Source: Oscillospiraceae bacterium
GTDB lineage: Bacteria; Bacillota; Clostridia; Saccharofermentanales; Saccharofermentanaceae
Reading direction: 5' to 3'
DNA: 64,000 nucleotides
Assembly (NCBI GenBank): GCA_902780785.1
Contig: CACZGS010000005.1
Span: 223,453 to 287,452 of the forward strand
Translations under genes and position numbers: made by a program
Notes under the pieces: generated by a model
Databases searched by the model: none
Told to the model about the DNA's origin: nothing
What the model saw: only the letters and a program-made list of their open reading frames with translations
Shown here: piece after piece, positions 1-7,893 of the stretch
Position numbering within the stretch: position 1 is the stretch's first letter
Layout: each line of letters opens with the position of its first letter

Positions 1-888
1 GTGGCCTGCAACCGGAGATCCGGGGGCCTTCAGCTGGCCTACTTCCTCTACAAGAGCTGCATCGAGCTGGAGCTCACCGTCAACTACGAGTTCAGGATAC
101 TTTTCCTTAGCGATCTTAACTGCATTGGATACCTTATCAACATCAGCGTGCTTTGCTGAACCATAAGATGAATATGAGAGCATTGCAACCTTAGCGGGAG
201 CGCCGATGAACTTCTCGAAAGACTCAGCGGAGAGCTTAGCGATCTCTGCGAGCTTAGCGGAATCTACGTCTGTGTTTACTGCGCAGTCAGCGAAAATGAA
301 GAGACCGTGCTCACCAAGATCGCAGTTAGGAACGTCCATAAGGAAGAAGCCTGATACGGAAGAAATGCCGGGCTTTGTCTTGAGGAGCTGGAGAGCAGGA
401 AGGATTGTGTTGCCTGTTGAGTGGCATGCACCGGAAACTGCACCGTCAGCATCACCGCACTTGCACATGAGGCATGCATAGTACATGTAGTCGGAATTCA
501 TCTTCTCTTCAGCCTTCTCGGGTGTGATGCCCTTCTTCTGAGCGTCGGCGATAAGAGCATTTGTCTCTTCCTCGGAAAGGCCCTTCTTCTCAGCCTTCTT
601 CTTTGCTGCAGCTACCATGGTGTCAACACCGCGGAGCTCAACGAACTTGTCGATATATTTCTGCTTGTTGGGATCGTTAAAAGGATCAACGATAGTTGCG
701 CCTGTGATATCAAATCCTTCGGAGTTCTTTGCGATCTCGTCGGGTGTACCGATAATGATAAGATTTGCCATGTCTGCCTTAAGGATCTTCTCGGCAGCCT
801 CAAAAGTTCTCTTGTCCATTGACTCAGGAAGAACGATAGTCTTCTTGTCAGCTTTTGCTCTGGCCATGATGTCATCAATAAATGCCAT
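1..888 (-). CDS. pta: Phosphate acetyltransferase, 3' end beyond window
   Basis: Phosphotransacetylase converts acetyl-CoA and phosphate to acetyl-phosphate in the cytoplasm, for ATP formation by acetate kinase. Reading the minus strand from the ATG at 888 gives 296 residues in an uninterrupted frame that leaves the window at base 1; the family is usually about 330 residues, so roughly 35 C-terminal residues are missing. Family features visible are the start MAFIDDIMARAKADKKTIVLPE, shown here only in part, the KILKADMANLIIIGTPDEI stretch and the glycine-rich DGAVSGACHSTGNT block around residue 150. A ribosome site AAAGGAG lies 8-9 bases before the ATG. It fits with the PFOR gene at 42 kb. The acetate kinase partner is not in view and would probably follow downstream. 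Confidence 0.93.
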   Translation of the reverse strand, partial: MAFIDDIMARAKADKKTIVLPESMDKRTFEAAEKILKADMANLIIIGTPDEIAKNSEGFDITGATIVDPFNDPNKQKYIDKFVELRGVDTMVAAAKKKAEKKGLSEEETNALIADAQKKGITPEKAEEKMNSDYMYYACLMCKCGDADGAVSGACHSTGNTILPALQLLKTKPGISSVSGFFLMDVPNCDLGEHGLFIFADCAVNTDVDSAKLAEIAKLSAESFEKFIGAPAKVAMLSYSSYGSAKHADVDKVSNAVKIAKEKYPELVVDGELQLDAALVEEVGQLKAPGSPVAGH

Positions 889-912
889 ATATATTCATCT
901 CCTTTTGGAATT

Positions 913-926
913 TTTTGTCGACAAAA
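913..926. promoter_or_regulatory. 14-bp perfect palindrome at the predicted pta start site
   Basis: TTTTGTCGACAAAA is a perfect inverted repeat that abuts the -10 box of the pta promoter and covers the predicted transcription start near 919. Placement directly at the start site is typical of a repressor operator. It does not match the Rex consensus, and no regulator can be named. Confidence 0.4.
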
Positions 927-954
927 GTATACTCGTAAACCTATGTTATTTCAA
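926..954 (-). promoter_or_regulatory. Sigma-A-type promoter of pta
   Basis: On the minus strand TTGAAA (954-949) and TATACT (931-926) are separated by 17 bases, giving a leader of about 30 bases before the pta ATG at 888. Confidence 0.6.
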
Positions 955-970
955 ATAATAAAATAAGGAA

Positions 971-2323
971 TTATGAAGTTGCCAGACGGGTACCGAAATT
1001 ATCCCTGGCATAGAAGACATATCTTTCGTTCTCTTCCCTGAATATCATGTAAAGAGCAGGGCTCGTGGACTTGGTCGCAACCCTCTTTCCGAGCGTATCG
1101 GAGAGCTTGTCAAAGAGGTCTTTGTCGCCCATGAAATATGCCATCATCATGCCGTCCGTATAAGCACCGGCAGCTTCGACACCGGAATAGCTTCTCGTCA
1201 GCATGGAAAATTCCGTATAGATCCTGCCGTCGTTCATTACGGAGCCTTTGAATTCTGCGAAAGTACTGCTGTCCAGTTCGCCGACCTCGGCAAGGTTCTT
1301 CATCGTCTTAACATTCTGTGCAATGTCTATGGCTCCGAGGCTCTGGCCGCTGTAGACATAAGCACCGCAGTCCATCGCTCCTGAGGTGGCATATGCGTAG
1401 AAATCAAATCCCGCACCTGCAATTCCTTCCTTAACGGCTTTTAATGCCTTATCGTATGCTCCTTCGGCTATAAGTCCGTTCGTCTCAAGATCCCTGATGA
1501 GCCTTAAGTTGATGTTGGACAACAGAACGCCTTCGATGTCTTCCATTTCCTCTTTGTTGTCGACCAGTTCGCTGTCGGAATCACCCGAGATGGTTCCGTA
1601 GCGCTGCTCAAGAGAACCGGCATCGCCTTCCTTGATGGCGCTTGTATCCTCGAGCGCAACATAGAGCGTATCCGCATACTTTGCGACTGAGAGATTCTCG
1701 GTCTTTAGTCTTCCCTGATTGTCGAAAAGGACCTCTATCAGGATCTTGATCTCCTTATAGTCAGGTTCGCTTCCGTAAGTGATGTAATACTGGAGCATCG
1801 CATCGAGCCAGTCGATCATGGCTGAAGTTGATACTACCGCGTCCTTGTTCTTTTCCTCATCAAGATATACGAAAGCCTTATATGAACCGTCGGGGAGCTT
1901 GAAACGCTTTATTACACTCTCTTTGACCGCAACAGCATTATTTCTGTCACCTGCTCTTACATAGCACTTAAGGAGCAGGGCCTGGTCAGACAATCCGTAT
2001 ACTCCCGAGCTGACCGCTTCTTCTGTTACGAGACGGCCTGCGATCGTATAAGATGTTGCCGCAAGGACACCGTCACCGCCCTTCTCGACGATGAGCTTTT
2101 TGGATCTGGAATAGAGATAATCGCTTACGATATTGTTGGAGGCGGTAATGCTGGTCCATTCATAACCCAGGTGCACGGAAGGAGTTATCTTGATCTTCTT
2201 GCCGCCGCCGAATCTTCCCGTGTAGAACAGATAGAATACGGTAGCGCCCAAAGCAAGCGCCACAATGATGACGCCAGTTAAGATCTTTCCTATGCCGACA
2301 CCGGCTATTTCCCTGCGTTGCAT
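971..2323 (-). CDS. Membrane-anchored six-hairpin-like protein, unassigned
   Basis: Function is not recognised with certainty. The chosen start is the ATG at 2323, preceded by GGCGGAG; the reading frame stays open 12 codons further up. The 450-residue product has a short basic N-terminus, one hydrophobic anchor at about residues 9-35 and a long extracytoplasmic domain. That domain is built of repeating helical segments (GLSDQALLLKCYVRAGD, then ALLxxY-type blocks, an acidic SDSELVDNKEEMED linker near the middle). This periodicity resembles (alpha/alpha)6 barrels such as glycoside hydrolase family 8, but no catalytic pair was identified, so hydrolase activity is only a possibility. It is divergent from tmcAL. 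No terminator was seen between it and pta, so read-through is possible. Confidence 0.6.
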   Translation of the reverse strand: MQRREIAGVGIGKILTGVIIVALALGATVFYLFYTGRFGGGKKIKITPSVHLGYEWTSITASNNIVSDYLYSRSKKLIVEKGGDGVLAATSYTIAGRLVTEEAVSSGVYGLSDQALLLKCYVRAGDRNNAVAVKESVIKRFKLPDGSYKAFVYLDEEKNKDAVVSTSAMIDWLDAMLQYYITYGSEPDYKEIKILIEVLFDNQGRLKTENLSVAKYADTLYVALEDTSAIKEGDAGSLEQRYGTISGDSDSELVDNKEEMEDIEGVLLSNINLRLIRDLETNGLIAEGAYDKALKAVKEGIAGAGFDFYAYATSGAMDCGAYVYSGQSLGAIDIAQNVKTMKNLAEVGELDSSTFAEFKGSVMNDGRIYTEFSMLTRSYSGVEAAGAYTDGMMMAYFMGDKDLFDKLSDTLGKRVATKSTSPALYMIFREENERYVFYARDNFGTRLATS

Positions 2324-2347
2324 AAACTCCGCCTTATGAAATATAAT
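2318..2347 (+). promoter_or_regulatory. Promoter of tmcAL
   Basis: TTGCAT (2318-2323) and a perfect TATAAT (2342-2347) are spaced by 18 bases and predict a start about 34 bases before the tmcAL TTG codon. The site lies inside the 5' end of the divergent gene. A minus-strand TATAAT at 2367-2362 may serve that gene. Confidence 0.5.
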
Positions 2348-2387
2348 CTTTACAACCAAAGATTATACCAAAAAGGATATTCATAAA

Positions 2388-3677
2388 TTGCGGGTTATAG
2401 GAATTGTTGCGGAATTTAATCCATTTCATAACGGTCACGGGTATCTGATCAAGAAAGCCCGCGAGATCGTAAATGACCCCAGAGCGATCGTAATGCCCGT
2501 GATGTCCGGCTTTTTCACCCAGAGGGGACTTCCTTCAGTCTGTCCGCCTCAGGTACGTGCCAGACAGGCGCTTTTATGCGGCGCCGACGTAGTGCTTGAA
2601 CTTCCATTCAGCTTTTCATGCGCACCTTCTTCAAGGTTTGCCGAAGGCGCCATATCAGAGCTTGTATCCACAGGTGTCGTAACAGACATAGCTTTCGGTG
2701 TCGACACGGAAGACACAGAGCTATTGAAGACAATAGCCGGCAGCTGCTTTGATGACACTGAATTACTTGATACGAAGATCAACGGATATATCTCCACGGG
2801 GATCAGCTTCCCCCAGGCAAGAGCCCTTTCCATAAAAGACATCGCAGGAACAAAGGGCATCTCCGGAGACCTTGATGCACTTTTGTCTTCACCCAATTCG
2901 ATCCTTGCACTGGATTACCTGCTCGCTCTTAAGAAGATCGACAAGAGGAAAAGGATCAACGTGATCATGATAAAGCGCAAAGGTGAAGGCTATCATTCAT
3001 CTGAGACAAACAGTGCTTTCGCGAGCGCCACGGCGATCAGGAAGCTGATATCGGAGACCGCGCCGGACTTTTCGAGATCTGAGATCGCATCAAAGCTCAC
3101 CGGCCTTATGCCTGATCTCTCGCTCGGCGTTATGCTCTCACAGAATTCAGGCGGCGTCTTCTCTTTCCCTGATCAGGTAAGTTATATCCGGGACGCTTTG
3201 ATCACGGCATCGGCTTCATCTTCTCTTGATGAGACTGCATATATGAGCGATGACCTTTCTGGCTATATCAGGAATTTTGCAAAAGACATCAGGCCTGACA
3301 CTCTGCCTGATGACGATCACGACCTTAAGATTTTCGAGAACAGGATATCAACGAAGAGATATACGTTGTCGAGGATCTACAGAGCGCTGGCTTCCCTTAT
3401 GGCAGGCCAGGACAATTCATATCTTGAGATCAGGCGCCCGCCCTACATCAGGGTCCTGGGCTTTAACCAGGAAGGCAAGTATTGTCTTAAGATCATCGGA
3501 AAGTGCGCGAAGATCCCTGTCATCAACAGGCCTTCGGACTGTCTGGAGCTTCAGTCCGGAAATGAGGATCTGAAGAAGATATTTGAGCTCGACATGAGAG
3601 CCGCTTCGATCGGATGGAAGCTCTACGGCAAAGACATTGCTTCCGAATGGGGATCGATCCCGGTAATAGTTAAATAA
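2388..3677 (+). CDS. tmcAL: tRNA(Met) cytidine acetate ligase TmcAL
   Basis: TmcAL (formerly YlbM, DUF795) forms N4-acetylcytidine at the wobble position of elongator tRNA-Met using acetate and ATP. The 429-residue product starts with the nucleotidyltransferase signature AEFNPFHNGHGYLI, where HNGH (residues 14-17) is the nucleotide-binding HxGH motif. The middle has the family's FGVDTED and GISFPQARALSI blocks and the C-terminus the IRVLGFN and YKPDxx-region equivalents. Translation starts at a TTG codon, the only one fitting the conserved N-terminus, with AAAGGA about 10 bases upstream. Length agrees with the family. It is convergent with rpsT. Use of acetate by this enzyme fits an acetate-producing fermenter. 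Confidence 0.9.
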   Translation: MRVIGIVAEFNPFHNGHGYLIKKAREIVNDPRAIVMPVMSGFFTQRGLPSVCPPQVRARQALLCGADVVLELPFSFSCAPSSRFAEGAISELVSTGVVTDIAFGVDTEDTELLKTIAGSCFDDTELLDTKINGYISTGISFPQARALSIKDIAGTKGISGDLDALLSSPNSILALDYLLALKKIDKRKRINVIMIKRKGEGYHSSETNSAFASATAIRKLISETAPDFSRSEIASKLTGLMPDLSLGVMLSQNSGGVFSFPDQVSYIRDALITASASSSLDETAYMSDDLSGYIRNFAKDIRPDTLPDDDHDLKIFENRISTKRYTLSRIYRALASLMAGQDNSYLEIRRPPYIRVLGFNQEGKYCLKIIGKCAKIPVINRPSDCLELQSGNEDLKKIFELDMRAASIGWKLYGKDIASEWGSIPVIVK

Positions 3678-3692
3678 ATATTTGCAGAACAA

Positions 3693-3722
3693 AGCCGTCC
3701 GCCTCAAAAGAGACAGACGGCT
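3693..3722 (-). terminator. Terminator hairpin downstream of rpsT
   Basis: Arms 3693-3705 and 3710-3722 flank an AAAA loop. Read on the minus strand the 13-bp stem is continuous if two G-U pairs are allowed, and it is followed by TTTGTTCT. It lies between convergent tmcAL and rpsT. Its inner stem GTCTC/GAGGC recurs in three other hairpins of the window. Confidence 0.65.
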
Positions 3723-3746
3723 GAATTATTCTTCTTAAAAAACTAA

Positions 3747-4007
3747 TTAAGCCTTAGCAGCGTTAGCAGCCTTAGCAAGTCTGGACTTTGTTCTGGAAGC
3801 TGCGTTCTTGCTCATGTGGCCCTTAGCAGCAGCCTGGTCCAATGCCTTCTGTGTAGACTTGATTGTAGCATCAAGATTCTCGCCGTTAGCGATATCTGCC
3901 TTTGCCTTCTTAACAGTTGTGCGGATAGCACTCTTCTTGCTCTTATTGGCAGCAGCCTTCTTCTCGGAAACGCTTACACGCTTGATAGCTGATTTAATAT
4001 TAGGCAT
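3747..4007 (-). CDS. rpsT: 30S ribosomal protein S20
   Basis: S20 binds 16S rRNA early in 30S subunit assembly. The 86-residue product has the typical length and composition: start MPNIKSAIKRV, the NKSKKSAIRTTVKKA basic helix, and the KGHMSKNAASRTKSRLA segment that is the family signature. It is rich in lysine and alanine and has no membrane segment. The ATG at 4007 has AAAGGAGAG just upstream. It is a single-gene unit between the methyltransferase gene (same strand, 63 bases upstream) and a terminator hairpin. Confidence 0.97.
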   Translation of the reverse strand: MPNIKSAIKRVSVSEKKAAANKSKKSAIRTTVKKAKADIANGENLDATIKSTQKALDQAAAKGHMSKNAASRTKSRLAKAANAAKA

Positions 4008-4070
4008 CTCTTTCTCTCCTTTTTAGAGTTATATCTTCAAATTACCGAAGAATTGTATCACGATTGTATT

Positions 4071-4790
4071 TTATTCGCAAGCCTTTGTTGCTTCATAAAG
4101 TCCTATACTTGCGGCAATTGTAATATTGAGGCTGTCAATGTTGGACGAATGCTCGATCCTTATGGGCTGGCCGATGTTCTTAAACGCCGGATCAAGCCCC
4201 GTTGCCTCGTTACCCATAATGAGCGAAAACGGTTTATTTATCGTGGTTTCCTGAAGCTTTGTGCTGCCGTCAAGCATGAACGGATAGAGGTTGTTATCAG
4301 GAAATCTCTTCTGATAATCTGCAAAGTCATCGAAAACTTCGATCCTCACGCTTGCGCACGCACCCATGGACGCCCTTATCGTCTTGGGGTCATTGGGATC
4401 TGCAGAAGTCTTTCCCACGATAGCCAGATCTTCAACGCCGAAGCCTAAGCAGCTTCTTACGATCGTGCCCATGTTTCCGCAGTTCGAAGGATTAACGAGG
4501 ACCATGTGGTTGCCATCCTTGAGACTGACCTTCTTCTTCTCGATCACAACGATGACAAAGCAGTTATCCTTCTTTGAAAGGATATTGAACGGCTTTTCCT
4601 CCGTCGAGACGGGAATATCGCTGCCGCAGATGTCCCTGATCTTCGCTATTGTCTCCTCAGATCTGAAACCGGGATGAAGGATGACGGCCCTGACCACGTC
4701 CCTTTTTTTGAGAAGGTACTCCATGGCTACGGTTGCGCCCAATCCGTATGTGTATATATTGTCGCTTTTGTAACTGGTAACTTTAATCAA
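4071..4790 (-). CDS. SpoU/TrmH-family RNA 2'-O-methyltransferase
   Basis: A SPOUT-fold enzyme that methylates a ribose 2'-OH in rRNA or tRNA with S-adenosylmethionine. The 239-residue product carries all three family motifs: motif 1 around NPSNCGNMGTIVRSCLGFG, with the conserved Asn and Arg; motif 2 LIMGNEATGLDP; and motif 3 IEHSSNIDSLNITIAASIG, which form the knotted cofactor site. The N-terminal ~90 residues resemble the substrate-binding domain of RlmB/TsnR-like members. Exact substrate cannot be assigned from sequence. It precedes rpsT on the same strand and is divergent from the DUF4870 gene. Confidence 0.85.
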   Translation of the reverse strand: MIKVTSYKSDNIYTYGLGATVAMEYLLKKRDVVRAVILHPGFRSEETIAKIRDICGSDIPVSTEEKPFNILSKKDNCFVIVVIEKKKVSLKDGNHMVLVNPSNCGNMGTIVRSCLGFGVEDLAIVGKTSADPNDPKTIRASMGACASVRIEVFDDFADYQKRFPDNNLYPFMLDGSTKLQETTINKPFSLIMGNEATGLDPAFKNIGQPIRIEHSSNIDSLNITIAASIGLYEATKACE

Positions 4791-4860
4791 AATGTCTTGT
4801 TCCTGTCTGTAAAGTTTATGCTATTATAACCTTATATTACACATAAAAGGAGCACTTACT

Positions 4861-5208
4861 ATGGCAGAAAATCAAACACAGCCTCAGGTTAATACTTCTG
4901 AGCAGCTTCCTCAGAACGCTAAAACGTTCTCCATCCTTGCTTACATCGGACTTCTCTGGCTCTTGGGTCTTTTGATCTCACCTGAGAAGACATCTCCTTT
5001 CGTAAGAAACCACGTTAATAACGGAATCGTTCTTTCTATCTTCTGTGGAGCTGCAACATGCATCTGCTGGATCCCTATCTTAGGCTGGATCGTTGAAGGC
5101 GTTGTTGGTGTTGCTTGCTGCGTATTCGCTATCATGGGCATCGTAGCTGCAGCTAAGACTCAGTACTTCACAATTCCTCTCATCGGCAAGATCAAGATCC
5201 TTAAGTAA
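4861..5208 (+). CDS. Small DUF4870-like membrane protein
   Basis: A 115-residue integral membrane protein of unknown function. After a hydrophilic, Gln-rich N-terminus of about 20 residues come three hydrophobic segments (about 24-40, 55-76 and 80-100). Between the first two lies SPEKTSPFVRNHVNNGIVL, the arrangement typical of DUF4870 proteins (charged loop then FVRxHxNxG). The ATG at 4861 follows AAAAGGAG with good spacing. It appears monocistronic, ending in a strong terminator before tRNA-Pro. Confidence 0.75.
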   Translation: MAENQTQPQVNTSEQLPQNAKTFSILAYIGLLWLLGLLISPEKTSPFVRNHVNNGIVLSIFCGAATCICWIPILGWIVEGVVGVACCVFAIMGIVAAAKTQYFTIPLIGKIKILK

Positions 5209-5231
5209 TCCTTAGATCACATGAGATAACA

Positions 5232-5262
5232 AGACCCGCATCTGATGGTGCGGGTCTTTTAT
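5232..5262 (+). terminator. Terminator of the DUF4870 gene
   Basis: A 9-bp perfect stem AGACCCGCA/TGCGGGTCT (5232-5240 and 5249-5257) with an 8-base loop is followed by TTTTATTT. Confidence 0.85.
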
Positions 5263-5306
5263 TTGCAGTCAGTCCATAAAACAGATATAATAACCGCCGT
5301 AAGTAT

Positions 5307-5382
5307 CGAGGTGTAGCGCAGTTGGTAGCGTACGTGCTTTGGGAGCATGGGGTCGCAAGTTCGAGTCTTGTCACCTCGACCA
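5307..5382 (+). tRNA. tRNA-Pro (anticodon TGG), CCA encoded
   Basis: The 76-base sequence folds as a cloverleaf. The acceptor stem CGAGGTG pairs with CACCTCG, the D arm contains AGTTGGTA, the anticodon stem CGTGC/GCATG encloses TTTGGGA with anticodon TGG, and the T arm has GTTCGAGTC. Discriminator A and CCA follow at 5379-5382. TGG reads CCN proline codons through wobble. Confidence 0.95.
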
Positions 5383-5456
5383 AGAAAATAAAAAGTCCCG
5401 CTAAGGTCCTCCGCGCTTCGCTTGTGCGGAAAAAGCGGGACTTTTTATTTTCTTGG
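5380..5456. terminator. Long bidirectional terminator between tRNA-Pro and hemZ
   Basis: A perfect 23-bp inverted repeat (5380-5402 and 5434-5456) encloses a second small hairpin TCCGC/GCGGA. The GC-rich inner part of the stem is flanked by an A-rich left and T-rich right side, so it can terminate transcription on both strands. Its outermost bases are the CCA end of the tRNA. Confidence 0.85.
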
Positions 5457-5472
5457 TAACCTGATCAAAAAC

Positions 5473-6678
5473 TTACAGTTCAAAGAAGGCGATCTTCTTG
5501 TCTGCCATTTCTTCGACTCTCTCGATATAGGTCAGGGCATCCTTTATGGTCGGGCATCTTTCAACCCTGTGCTTATACAGCTCACCTTCCTGAGCAAAGC
5601 ATCTCTTGCTCATGCCGCCTGCTCCGAATGACAATACATCCCTGCAGTCGCTCATCATGGCGACGTTATAAAGGCTTCCGGTATCACCCTTTGCAAAACC
5701 TGTATTCTCAAGACCGTGGCCTGTATCCTTCTGACGGTACATATAGTAAGGATGGTATCCTGCTTCCATAAGAAGCCTGTAGCTTTCTGCGACGCAGTCA
5801 TCCAATGTGTCACGTGTCTTGTCCTTGTCCATTACGGTGTCACGGCTCATGGCAGCCCTTCTCTTTTTATAGAGCGTATGAACAGTTATATTAGCGGGAG
5901 CAAGTTCGATAAGGCGCTTTGTCGACTTGACGTGCTCTTCGGCTTCTTCATAAGGAAGTCCTGCGATAAGATCCATGTTGATCAGATCAAAGCCCATTTC
6001 GCGCGCCTGATCATAAACCCTGACAGTATCTTCTGCGGTGTGCTTTCTTCCAAGTCTTAACAGTGTCTCAGATCTCATGGTCTGAGGATTGATGCATATC
6101 CTGGTGATGCCGTGATCTCTCATTGCTTCGAGCTTGCCTGTCGTGATCGTATCAGGCCTTCCGGCTTCGACCGTAACTTCCGCACCGGAAGAGATCTTCA
6201 GATTTGAATAGATGCAATCCAGGAGCGACGCGAATTCCTTCTCTTTAAGGACCGTAGGCGTGCCGCCTCCGACATAGAGCGAAGCAATAGGTCTGTTTAT
6301 ACGCTTTGATATGAGCTCTATCTCGCGCTCCAATGCGGCCTCGTAATTAACGAGCCTGTCCATGTGACATGAGATGTCCGAAGATACGAATGAACAGTAC
6401 TCGCATCTTGAGGGGCAGAAAGGAATGCCTACATAGATGCACAGACTGTCTTCAGGAACCAGAGATAAGATCCTCTGCTCTTCTCTTGATGTCTCAAACG
6501 CGAGCCTTGCCTTATCGGGTCTTACGAAATATTTGTCTTCCAGGTTCTTCGGGCTTTCTTCTTCACAAGCAACCAGAGTCGGCCTGATTCCCGTAAGGCA
6601 TCCCCACGGCAGGTTCTTTCCGGTGATGTCAGACAAAGCCATATAAAGAGATCTCTTGATCTCCCTTCCGGGCTCCAA
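5473..6678 (-). CDS. hemZ: HemZ-type radical SAM coproporphyrinogen dehydrogenase, short N-terminus
   Basis: Radical SAM enzyme related to oxygen-independent coproporphyrinogen III oxidase. The cluster motif CxxxCxxC is at residues 88-95 (CPSRCEYC), preceded by YVGIPF and followed by GGGTPT near 150 and the DLIAGLPYE block. The LPWGCLTGIRPT block near residue 25 is characteristic of HemZ rather than HemN/HemW. HemZ proteins are commonly close to 480-500 residues; this one has 401, and the missing part is N-terminal. The start is a TTG at 6678 with AAAGGG upstream. It lies 22 bases after the DUF3810 gene and ends the coaW-DUF1624-DUF3810-hemZ run. No other heme genes are near, so the physiological substrate is open. 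Confidence 0.82.
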   Translation of the reverse strand: MEPGREIKRSLYMALSDITGKNLPWGCLTGIRPTLVACEEESPKNLEDKYFVRPDKARLAFETSREEQRILSLVPEDSLCIYVGIPFCPSRCEYCSFVSSDISCHMDRLVNYEAALEREIELISKRINRPIASLYVGGGTPTVLKEKEFASLLDCIYSNLKISSGAEVTVEAGRPDTITTGKLEAMRDHGITRICINPQTMRSETLLRLGRKHTAEDTVRVYDQAREMGFDLINMDLIAGLPYEEAEEHVKSTKRLIELAPANITVHTLYKKRRAAMSRDTVMDKDKTRDTLDDCVAESYRLLMEAGYHPYYMYRQKDTGHGLENTGFAKGDTGSLYNVAMMSDCRDVLSFGAGGMSKRCFAQEGELYKHRVERCPTIKDALTYIERVEEMADKKIAFFEL

Positions 6679-6699
6679 TAACGCCCTTTAAGGATTACT

Positions 6700-7893
6700 T
6701 CAAGCATCTTCGGCACCTGCTATATGCGTAAGATAGAACCTGACATAGACGCTGTCCGGAACTTCATAAGTAGCAACGCCGCTTTCCTCACCATTAGACT
6801 TTAAGAAAGCATCGTTAACATTCGAACTCGTTTCTGTAATATCGATGTTGAACTTCTCTTTCAGCGCCTCGACCTCTTCATCTATCTGATTCCAGTAAAG
6901 TCTGGATGCACGTTCATCCCTGTAAACAGCCTCCATTTCCGTTGTGTAAACATACTCCGGCATGATCTGTCCTGTTTCCTCCGCAATCTCGGCAGTAACG
7001 TAATAGATATTCCAGAATATCCAGAAGTAACCTGCATACCTGAAGTCGGCACGTGTCGATGAACAGCATGCTAATGAAGCAAGGATATTGCAGTCCGTCT
7101 CGCTCGCATAACCCTTCGCATGGCAAAGCTCATGGCATATCGTGATCGGAAATTCGTTAATGTCTATATAATCAGTATTGATGTTCGCCTCACCCAAGAA
7201 AGGATCGTACATTCCGACGATATATGTGTAGCTCCAGTAATGGCTGAGCGACACGGGCTTGGCACGGACATAGTTCCTGGTGAGCGGGATGTCATACTTT
7301 TCGCTGAATTTATCAAGAAGCGAACAGGCATAGACGGCATTATTCTCAAAGCTGTTATCCATATGCGCAACGCCGTTATAGTCCTCACCCAAATGGCTTC
7401 TTGCTTCGATCATGCCGGCATAAGCCCATCTGAGACACGCGCAGTAATCTTCGAAAGTAAGGTCTTCTTCCGTATCCAGCTTAAGCTCAGCGATGGCGCT
7501 GGTCCTTCTGTAATTGATCCCGTGCATTGCCTGGAAAATGACAGCCAGGATAAGGACGCATATCAGGAAATTCCTTAATGACTTATAGAAAAACCTGAGT
7601 GCCCCCTTGGACAACAGTTTCTTAATAAGGATCACCAGCCAGCAGATAAAGCCGATGGCAAGCAGAGGGAATATGCATACTACTATTCCCTCAGTAAGGG
7701 AATACTGGAAAAACATGCTGAAGCACTGAAAGGGCAATGATACGTAAGGAAAGATCTTCGTGCAGTAATAATCCGCAAAACTTCTCGGAAGGTAATTATT
7801 TATCTCACAAGCACAGACAAACAACGCCGTCAGTACGACTATGAGAATGACCTTTAGAACGATCCACTTCTTTTTCTTGCTCTTGATCTTCAT
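6700..7893 (-). CDS. DUF3810 family membrane protein with HExxH motif
   Basis: A 397-residue membrane protein of the DUF3810 family, function unknown. It has a basic start, three N-terminal hydrophobic segments (about 10-30, 65-90 and 105-125), then a long domain with ICHELCHAKGY near residue 255. HELCH fits the zinc-metalloprotease HExxH pattern, and a downstream acidic residue in the SETD motif could be the third ligand. Protease activity is therefore an inference. The start overlaps the DUF1624 stop by four bases (ATGA type), which implies translational coupling. hemZ follows closely. Confidence 0.75.
   Translation of the reverse strand: MKIKSKKKKWIVLKVILIVVLTALFVCACEINNYLPRSFADYYCTKIFPYVSLPFQCFSMFFQYSLTEGIVVCIFPLLAIGFICWLVILIKKLLSKGALRFFYKSLRNFLICVLILAVIFQAMHGINYRRTSAIAELKLDTEEDLTFEDYCACLRWAYAGMIEARSHLGEDYNGVAHMDNSFENNAVYACSLLDKFSEKYDIPLTRNYVRAKPVSLSHYWSYTYIVGMYDPFLGEANINTDYIDINEFPITICHELCHAKGYASETDCNILASLACCSSTRADFRYAGYFWIFWNIYYVTAEIAEETGQIMPEYVYTTEMEAVYRDERASRLYWNQIDEEVEALKEKFNIDITETSSNVNDAFLKSNGEESGVATYEVPDSVYVRFYLTHIAGAEDA

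Noticed and set aside
6522..6716. ATG-led 64-codon frame over the hemZ start, MPKMLEVILKG..., as a lost N-terminal HemZ start
   Set aside because: A frameshift joining it to HemZ would add only about 14 residues, and the frame otherwise is a shadow of hemZ. The missing domain is not recovered.
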